From assembly GCA_937899395.1 (NCBI GenBank), contig CALBPU010000086.1, forward strand, positions 1 to 15,058: a stretch of 15,058 nucleotides of DNA, in the 5' to 3' direction. Shown one piece after another: positions 7,055 through 13,081 of the stretch. Origin of the DNA: an uncultured Fretibacterium sp. (GTDB taxonomy: Bacteria; Synergistota; Synergistia; Synergistales; Aminobacteriaceae). The notes under the pieces are model-generated. The model saw nothing but the letters and a program-made list of their open reading frames with translations, made no database searches and had not been told where the DNA came from. The number at the start of each line of letters is the position of its first letter. The stretch's first letter is position 1. Made by a program: the position numbers and the translations under genes.

Positions 7055-10000
7055 TTCGGAATTGAACCGCTGAATTTAATTTGCAAACTGCAACCCTCAT
7101 ATCTTTCCAATGTTGCATTAAGATTTTCATAACCGAAAAATCCTGAGACATTAATTTGCTGACTTAATAATTGTTTATCGCTGCCAATATCTTTATCATA
7201 AGCAGCAAAAACTAAAGGAGGGTTATTGACTTTCCAAGTGTAGCTGATGCTGTCGCCAAAAACCGGCCTCGCGTTATCAGTGAACACTTTCGACCTAAAT
7301 AATTGGCTTTTATTTTGAGTTACTGTTACATAGACATCGGGTGTATCGTTCCAGCGTTTCATTTTCGTGAAGTTGCCTTGAACAATTTGAATTTTTCCCT
7401 GAACTCCGTTTTGAATCGTTGTGAGGAAATTCAGGACATCTTTAACCGTTTCAGAATCATTTGAATTCGGCCATGCCCTTAGAAAATCGTTTAGGCTGTC
7501 AATACATTCTGAAATTTCGCCGATGTTTCGAGTGTTTTTGTTGCGGTTAAATTCCTGCCTGCAATAATTCAAGTGAGCATTTTGAATTTCAGCCGTCAAA
7601 GTTTTTTCAAACTCATCAACAGGAAGCATCATTGTTTTAATTTCATCGTTGGAAGTTGATAATGGCCTCAAATCTCTTCTGAGAGAATTACATCGGGTTA
7701 TCAAATCGCCTCTTCCGACTTCAAAACGTCCGTCTTTAAGATGACCTAAAACACTTGTACGAATTTCATCTAATTCATTTTTCATTAGCTCTTGCATTGT
7801 TGAAACTATGACCTCTTTAACAGCTTCAGAATCTAAATCAGCTCCGAGCCTTTCAAGTTCGTTGGGAAAATCTTTAATTGAATCGATTTTAGCGATATTT
7901 CCTGCAAGTTTATCAATGCGAATTTTCTCAAGCTTGTTAATTCCGTTCGATAATTTTTCACGAGCTTCTTCGGGCATATCCTGATAAAAATTCATCAAAT
8001 ATTTCAATCTAGGAATGTCAGTGTCCTGATTATATTCATTGAGCCATTGCTGAACGAGTTCATTGTAATAATTCGCAAGAGTTTTTTTCAGGCGTTCTGC
8101 TGTAACTTTTGAAGGATTTTCAGTTAAACGCTGTTCCAAAATCGGTATAGCTGTTTCAACATCATTTCCGGCCTCAATAATCATTTCATCGGCAATTTTT
8201 TTGAGATTTTCATTTTGAGACTCACGCCAGATTTTTTGCTGAGACACCAAAAACTCTTTGATTTTATCCGACAATTTTGGACTGTTGATTAAAGAGTCGG
8301 CCACGCTGATATAAGATTCCAAAATTCCGGGCGCAACATCAAGAGACAATGAATTACACCATGCTCGCACTAAGCTTTCAATTTTCGAGTTCACGCTGTT
8401 TTGCCATGTTGAAGGAATTTTTTCCGTTTGGTCAAGGCACTGTAAAATCACGTTCATTAATTGCGTCGGTGAAGCATTTGCTATATCAAAGTTAAACAGT
8501 TTTCCAAGTGTGAAATACCCTTGCCAACTTCTGACAGTTTCATAGTGTTGAGGAGCAATGACCGCGAAATTTTTCACAGCGAGATAACTTTCAACTCTCT
8601 CTGAAGCGTCAACAAAATCCTGTGTCATAGACGGAAGTTTATTTCTGTCAGCTACAACAAAATCACTTTGAAGCATTGAATATAACGTAGCTTCATATTG
8701 AGCGTAACCGTCATTAATTTTGCTGTCAGCTCTCAAAAATTTCGGATATAAAAACGACAAAAACGAAGGTGATTTGAAATCCTCTAAAATCTTTTGTGCA
8801 GTTTGATAATCAGACCGCCTCAAAGCCATTTCAATATTTTCCTGAGCCGTGTTCCAATTTTCATGGTCAACAAAATATAAAAGCCCCCACAAGGCCGCTA
8901 AAACTATTGCAGCAGCTCCGATGAAAATTTTTCGTCGAATGCTTTTATGTTTGTTACGGCTTTCATACATCGAATTGATTAAATCGTCCATCGGTTCGGT
9001 AACATTTTTGGGCTGATAATCTTCAGGAAGAACATTTGCGGAAGGCCATTTACCCATAGCTTCTGTCTTGTAAATCTTTACGTAATTCCCTTTCCTGAAA
9101 AAATTTTTGCTGAAAATTCCTTTACCTTCAGGAGAACTTGAAGCCTTTTTTATGAGTGAGGCAATTAATTTCTTCAATTCATCAATAGAAACATCAGGAA
9201 TCGTATCGCCTTTAGTTATAATGAAATGTATCGGAACATCAGCACGGCCTCGAAATTCTCCGTGAACGTTTTCACGAATTAACGAAATAGCTTTGCTGAA
9301 AACCATGTTATCAGTCCAAGTTCTTTCGGGATTATAAACAAGGTCTTCACCCGATATGAAAAATAATGCTCCGTCAGCCTGCAATAAATCCGGAATAATT
9401 TTTTCCCTGACCCAATCGTCCATATCCTGAGTATAGCCTCCGGGTAAATCGAATAATTCGATGTTCATATTCAATTTATTTACGGAGAAACTGAAATCAA
9501 CACGTTCCGAAGTTCCGATTACAATTTTTTTCTCTCTGAATAGCTGATGAATTAAATCCGTGATTTTTCGAGCTGATTTTTGCGATGAAGGATCGATTGA
9601 ATATTCGCCTGCTCCTGAAACTGTAACTAGATTGAAATATGAGCCGAGAAAAATTGTTTTTCCCACACCTGTTGCGCCCATTACAGCAATTTTATAATTG
9701 TTGCCTTTAGGTTTGATTGGTATGTCGGGAAGAATATCGTCATCAATAATTTCAGGTTCGGGAGGATTTGCTATCAATGAAAATTTTTGCTTTATTTCTT
9801 TACCGTTAATCAATCCTTCACCCGATAAAATTTTTGCTTTATCGAAATTTATTTCCTGTTGAAGATTATCTGAAATTTCTTTCAAGTCCTCAGAAAGCTC
9901 AAAATGATTCATGAAAAACCTTAAAGCAATCTTCAAAGGCTGTTCAGTATCTTCGGGAGAAAATTTTGAGTCAAAAGGTTTCAGGAATATTATTTGTTCA

Positions 10001-10665
10001 GACGATGCACCGAAACGGTTAAATTTTGCATTGCCTACGGTACAGACAGGGACTATGGCAAGAGCAATATTGTCATTATTTTTTGCGAAATCCGAGACTT
10101 CACTGAAAACTTTTTCGACACGGTTAAATATGTTTTCACGATCGTTAATATATGCTTCGGATTTTACAGGAACTAAGAGAATTAATTTATCGCCGCCGTT
10201 ATCTTTGACAGCAGAGCCTAGAATATTTTTAATCTCGTCAATTTTTGCGTGTTCAATATATTTTCCCTCAGATTCCATTACATAAGGCATATCAACAGCA
10301 ACAATTATCACATTAGATTTTTTAGCATACTCGATTAATTTTTCGCCATTTATTTCGAGCAATTCTCCGGGATAATCATAAAATTTTACGTGAAAGCTTT
10401 CTTGTTTTCCTTTAACAGTGAAGAAATACTCATTGAAATTTTCAGTCGGAGGAATTGCAGGTGAAAATTCTAAACCTGGTTTATTGGCTTCATCTTCAAG
10501 GATTTTATAAAAATTCGCTAATTGATCAACGGCTCTTTGATTTCCTGATGAAACATTTTTATTCATCAGTGCTTCATTAATAAGGGTTCTGACGAGGCAG
10601 GAAATTAATGTAGTCTTTCCTGCTCCCTTTGAACCTAGAATTAAAATTCTTAACTCATTTTCCAT
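7039..10665 (-). CDS. Membrane-anchored double GTPase with large outer region and C2-like domain
   Basis: A 1208-residue protein. First GTPase domain (1-260): P-loop GSKGAGKT (11-18), G3 DYPGE (97-101), and a degenerate specificity motif VKSE (167-170). Second domain (320-560): P-loop GATGVGKT (330-337), G3 DLPGG (406-410), canonical TKGD (484-487). A basic stretch (570-579) then a membrane helix (about 579-598) suggest cytosolic GTPases and an extracytoplasmic remainder of about 600 mostly helical residues. The last 110 residues look like a C2 beta-sandwich: WNDTPDVYVTV (1105-1115), then VFAAYDKDIGSD (1152-1163) with the DxD...D spacing of calcium-binding loops. The layout fits the double-GTPase (DO-GTPase) class predicted in prokaryotic conflict systems; subfamily is uncertain. 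The ATG at 10663-10665 has AAAGGAG seven bases upstream, overlapping the antiporter stop. It heads the cassette whose other products are membrane-linked. Confidence 0.85.
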   Translation of the reverse strand: MENELRILILGSKGAGKTTLISCLVRTLINEALMNKNVSSGNQRAVDQLANFYKILEDEANKPGLEFSPAIPPTENFNEYFFTVKGKQESFHVKFYDYPGELLEINGEKLIEYAKKSNVIIVAVDMPYVMESEGKYIEHAKIDEIKNILGSAVKDNGGDKLILLVPVKSEAYINDRENIFNRVEKVFSEVSDFAKNNDNIALAIVPVCTVGNAKFNRFGASSEQIIFLKPFDSKFSPEDTEQPLKIALRFFMNHFELSEDLKEISDNLQQEINFDKAKILSGEGLINGKEIKQKFSLIANPPEPEIIDDDILPDIPIKPKGNNYKIAVMGATGVGKTIFLGSYFNLVTVSGAGEYSIDPSSQKSARKITDLIHQLFREKKIVIGTSERVDFSFSVNKLNMNIELFDLPGGYTQDMDDWVREKIIPDLLQADGALFFISGEDLVYNPERTWTDNMVFSKAISLIRENVHGEFRGRADVPIHFIITKGDTIPDVSIDELKKLIASLIKKASSSPEGKGIFSKNFFRKGNYVKIYKTEAMGKWPSANVLPEDYQPKNVTEPMDDLINSMYESRNKHKSIRRKIFIGAAAIVLAALWGLLYFVDHENWNTAQENIEMALRRSDYQTAQKILEDFKSPSFLSFLYPKFLRADSKINDGYAQYEATLYSMLQSDFVVADRNKLPSMTQDFVDASERVESYLAVKNFAVIAPQHYETVRSWQGYFTLGKLFNFDIANASPTQLMNVILQCLDQTEKIPSTWQNSVNSKIESLVRAWCNSLSLDVAPGILESYISVADSLINSPKLSDKIKEFLVSQQKIWRESQNENLKKIADEMIIEAGNDVETAIPILEQRLTENPSKVTAERLKKTLANYYNELVQQWLNEYNQDTDIPRLKYLMNFYQDMPEEAREKLSNGINKLEKIRIDKLAGNIAKIDSIKDFPNELERLGADLDSEAVKEVIVSTMQELMKNELDEIRTSVLGHLKDGRFEVGRGDLITRCNSLRRDLRPLSTSNDEIKTMMLPVDEFEKTLTAEIQNAHLNYCRQEFNRNKNTRNIGEISECIDSLNDFLRAWPNSNDSETVKDVLNFLTTIQNGVQGKIQIVQGNFTKMKRWNDTPDVYVTVTQNKSQLFRSKVFTDNARPVFGDSISYTWKVNNPPLVFAAYDKDIGSDKQLLSQQINVSGFFGYENLNATLERYEGCSLQIKFSGSIPKCAWN

Positions 10666-10677
10666 ATATTTACTCCT

Positions 10678-11985
10678 TTACTCTTGAGTTCTTGTGCTTA
10701 ATAACAACCTTCTTCTGAAAATATCTTCCTCAATTTCATCGGTCTGTTCTTCCAACATGAATTTGTCCTCGAACATCGTATCGCCTGCAACGTCTTCCTG
10801 CCCCTTAAATGCTCCTTTTAACACAATAGGAGTTATGATTGTACAAACGATAATCATTATGATGATAGGGCCTAAATATTGTTCGCTGATTAAATTCATT
10901 TCCATTCCTTTTTCGGCTACGATTAAGGCAACCTCTCCTCTGCATACCATTCCTAAACCAACCTGATAACTTTGTTGATTGCTGAAACCGCAAAGTCTTG
11001 CACCTATTCCGCAGCCTCCTAATTTTGAAAATACACTTACGATTACGAGAGCTAATGTGAATAGAACAAGATTTAACGACATTTTAGGCAACGTAACTCC
11101 AAGTCCGATGTTTGCAAAAAATATCGGTGTTAATAACAAATATGCCATAGTTTCAAATTTGCTTGCGATATATTGACCTTTAGGAGCCATTGCTATAATC
11201 ATTCCCGCTGCAAATGCTCCGATTATGTCAGCTACACCGAAAAGAGCCTCAGATGCCCACGCCATAAACAAACAAAACGCAAAACCCATTACGGGATAAC
11301 GACGCAAATTTCTTTGAGCCTGAATTTCATCTGACCAGACCATATATTTATGGTATATATAACCTACTACAGCAATAAATACAAAGAAGCATATTATTTT
11401 CATAAATACTATTGTGATATTTACATCTCCGCCTGCTATTCCTGTTATTACTGTTAAACATATCAAGCCTAAAATATCGTCTATTAATGCCGCCGCTAAA
11501 ATTGTATTTCCTGCTTTTGTAGACATTTTGCCTAATTCTTTTAACGTTTCAACGGTGATTGAAACCGATGTCGCTGTTAAAACTGCTCCTACGAAGATTG
11601 CTGAAGCAAATGTAACGTTATCATCAAAAATATACATTAAGCCCATGCCCATTCCTAAAGGAACAAGAACTCCCGACATAGCTACGACAAAACCGACTTT
11701 TCCCGAAGCTTTTAACTCGTCTAAGTTCGTTTCCATTCCTGCTGTAAACATAATCACTATAACTCCGAGTTCTGCTAAACGGTTCAAAAGTTCCGACGGC
11801 ATTAAACAAAATTGAGTTCCGAATGAGTGAAGAGTTATTGCTCCAAGCACCGCAGGTCCGAAAAATAATCCTGCCATCAAAGCTCCTACAACTTGAGGAA
11901 GCTGGGCACGCCGTGAAATAATACTGAATATTTTTGTTGACATCAAAATTACGCAAAGGCTCAAAAGCCAGTTATAATGTTCCAA
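10678..11985 (-). CDS. CPA2-family cation/proton antiporter, sodium/proton type
   Basis: A 435-residue inner-membrane protein with about 12-13 hydrophobic helices and a charged cytosolic tail (about 393-435). Family landmarks: QLPQVVGALMAGLFFGP near the N-terminus, TATSVSIT in the unwound helix (137-144), IDD at 168-170 (the paired aspartates of electrogenic NapA-like antiporters), KLGG with a conserved-position lysine (321-324), and CRGEVALI (348-355). It exchanges cytosolic sodium (or potassium) for protons and controls pH and ion balance. No TrkA-N or KTN regulatory domain follows, so it is not a full-length KefB/KefC. Start: TTG at 11983-11985 with GAAGGG seven bases upstream. It lies 27 bases after the kinase gene and 12 bases before the double GTPase, so is probably co-transcribed with both. 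Substrate ion is inferred. GC content is visibly higher here than in the neighbouring accessory genes. Confidence 0.92.
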   Translation of the reverse strand: MEHYNWLLSLCVILMSTKIFSIISRRAQLPQVVGALMAGLFFGPAVLGAITLHSFGTQFCLMPSELLNRLAELGVIVIMFTAGMETNLDELKASGKVGFVVAMSGVLVPLGMGMGLMYIFDDNVTFASAIFVGAVLTATSVSITVETLKELGKMSTKAGNTILAAALIDDILGLICLTVITGIAGGDVNITIVFMKIICFFVFIAVVGYIYHKYMVWSDEIQAQRNLRRYPVMGFAFCLFMAWASEALFGVADIIGAFAAGMIIAMAPKGQYIASKFETMAYLLLTPIFFANIGLGVTLPKMSLNLVLFTLALVIVSVFSKLGGCGIGARLCGFSNQQSYQVGLGMVCRGEVALIVAEKGMEMNLISEQYLGPIIIMIIVCTIITPIVLKGAFKGQEDVAGDTMFEDKFMLEEQTDEIEEDIFRRRLLLSTRTQE

Positions 11986-11992
11986 AATTTTT

Positions 11993-11998
11993 CCCTTC
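11993..11998 (-). promoter_or_regulatory. Ribosome binding site supporting the TTG start of the antiporter
   Basis: The minus strand reads GAAGGG seven bases before the TTG at 11983-11985. The next in-frame ATG is fifteen codons inside the first membrane helix, so the TTG start is preferred. Confidence 0.55.
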
Positions 11999-12012
11999 TT
12001 AAATTATTAAAA

Positions 12013-12951
12013 TTAAAGTTCATAATCATCTTCCGAAGCTTCACCTAACAATGCCCCTACCTGATGTCTCCAAGGCATTGAAGGGTGCGCCCCGATTTTA
12101 GTACATGATAAAGCACCGCAGGCAGAACCAAATCTTGCGGCACGTTCAATAGGCATTCCCTCGCCTAATCCTACACATAACCCCGCACAAAAAGCATCTC
12201 TTGCTCCTGTGCTGTCAACCGAACGAATATTAAAAGCATCAAATGAAAAATTTTCACCGTCGTTCATGAATATCATTCCGCCTTTAGAGCTTTGAGTTAT
12301 TACGAGGTTCTTAACTCCTTTAGACAAAATTTCTTCGGACATGTCTTCTATTGATTGCTTGTGATTTTTTTTACCTGCGTAAAAATTCAATGCTTTTTCA
12401 TTCAGTATAAAATAATCAATATTTTTCCATGCTTCATCAGGCAATGAAAACGGCGGCTCTGCTGAAAGAAATGTCCTGCACCCTGTTTGTCTTGCAAGTT
12501 TCAGACCTGCTATAACCGTTTCAGGAGGGCTTTCCATTTGGAAGAGTGCTGAATCTGACGATGTGAAAACATTTTTAGCGTTTAAGATTGCTTGTTCATC
12601 GAGAAGTGAATTAGCTCCCTGTGTAATGACGATTGAATTTTCTCCTTCATCTGTTACGGTAATAACCGCTACACCTGTTGCAGCTTCTTTGAGCGTTTGA
12701 AGGTGTGAACAGTCAACGTTGTTTTCAATTAAGACCGATTTTAATTTCCTCCCGAAATCATCATTGCCGACGCAACCGATCATATAAGATTTTGCGTTTA
12801 ATCTTGCGACTGCGAGAGCTTGGTTTGAACCTTTACCCCCTCCAGCCATTCCAAAAGATTCTCCGATTACTGTTTCATTTTTTTTCGGGCAATGCGGAGC
12901 CTTTATAACAAGATCAATATTTAGTGAACCAACTATTGTTACTGCGGACAA
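12013..12951 (-). CDS. Divergent PfkB-family sugar kinase, ribokinase-like
   Basis: A 312-residue cytosolic kinase. Family features seen: GSLNIDLVIKAP (8-19), the GGGKGSNQA sugar-binding loop (37-45), GNDDFG (62-67), DEGENSIVITQGAN (101-114), and a C-terminal GALSCTKIGAHPSMP (279-293), which is the closing segment of ribokinases. Length matches ribokinase (about 300-310). Odd points: the anion-hole motif GAGD reads GARD (249-252; codon AGA in place of a glycine), the usual NPAP segment reads SAEP (163-166), and NExE reads NEKA (184-187). The expected catalytic base, D252, is kept. It may phosphorylate a sugar or nucleoside other than ribose, or be impaired. The TTG at 12949-12951 has AAAGGAG nine bases upstream. 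It is the first gene of the operon. The ribokinase subgroup is likely, but I leave the symbol blank because of the altered motifs. Confidence 0.82.
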   Translation of the reverse strand: MSAVTIVGSLNIDLVIKAPHCPKKNETVIGESFGMAGGGKGSNQALAVARLNAKSYMIGCVGNDDFGRKLKSVLIENNVDCSHLQTLKEAATGVAVITVTDEGENSIVITQGANSLLDEQAILNAKNVFTSSDSALFQMESPPETVIAGLKLARQTGCRTFLSAEPPFSLPDEAWKNIDYFILNEKALNFYAGKKNHKQSIEDMSEEILSKGVKNLVITQSSKGGMIFMNDGENFSFDAFNIRSVDSTGARDAFCAGLCVGLGEGMPIERAARFGSACGALSCTKIGAHPSMPWRHQVGALLGEASEDDYEL

Positions 12952-12960
12952 AATTTTAAG

Positions 12961-12967
12961 CTCCTTT
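12961..12967 (-). promoter_or_regulatory. Ribosome binding site supporting the TTG start of the PfkB kinase
   Basis: The minus strand reads AAAGGAG nine bases before the TTG at 12949-12951. Starting here keeps the first beta strand of the kinase (AVTIVGSLNID) intact, as family members require. Confidence 0.65.
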
Positions 12968-13002
12968 CAAGTTAATTAAATTCCACGTATCATAACACAA
13001 AA

Positions 13003-13031
13003 AATATAATCCGCTTTCACATTTTTTTCAA
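13003..13031 (-). promoter_or_regulatory. Predicted sigma-70-type promoter for the minus-strand operon
   Basis: On the minus strand TTGAAA (13026-13031) and TATATT (13003-13008) are separated by exactly 17 bases, giving a likely transcription start near 12996 and a leader of about 45 bases before the kinase TTG. No other clear promoter was found between the downstream genes, so this site could drive the entire run to position 46. Based on consensus matching only. Confidence 0.5.
13005..13010 (+). promoter_or_regulatory. Possible -10 element for the leucine-rich-repeat gene
   Basis: A perfect TATAAT on the plus strand, 71 bases before the ATG at 13082. No good -35 lies 16-18 bases upstream (the best is TTCCAC at 12981-12986). 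It overlaps the -10 of the opposite-strand promoter. In such an AT-rich spacer a chance match is quite possible. Confidence 0.25.
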
Positions 13032-13081
13032 ATTTCGAGAATAGTATTCAGTAAAAGATATTTTGAAAGGTCGTCTTATTA

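Noticed and set aside
9911..10285. Plus-strand open frames of 60-146 codons opposite the minus-strand genes (also at 4121-4561, 11414-11815 and others)
   Set aside because: They lie inside well-supported genes on the other strand, lack ribosome binding sites and recognisable motifs, and are shadow frames.
1641..10665. Assignment of the cassette as a type VI secretion membrane complex (TssM/TssJ/TssL)
   Set aside because: The topology is loosely similar (GTPase-membrane-outer domain, lipoprotein, anchored partner), but there are two GTPase domains per chain, a dynamin-like GTPase, and no sheath, Hcp, VgrG or baseplate gene.
10678..11985. KefB/KefC glutathione-gated potassium channel
   Set aside because: The protein ends about 40 residues after the last helix with no TrkA-N/KTN domain, and it carries the paired aspartates of NapA-like antiporters.
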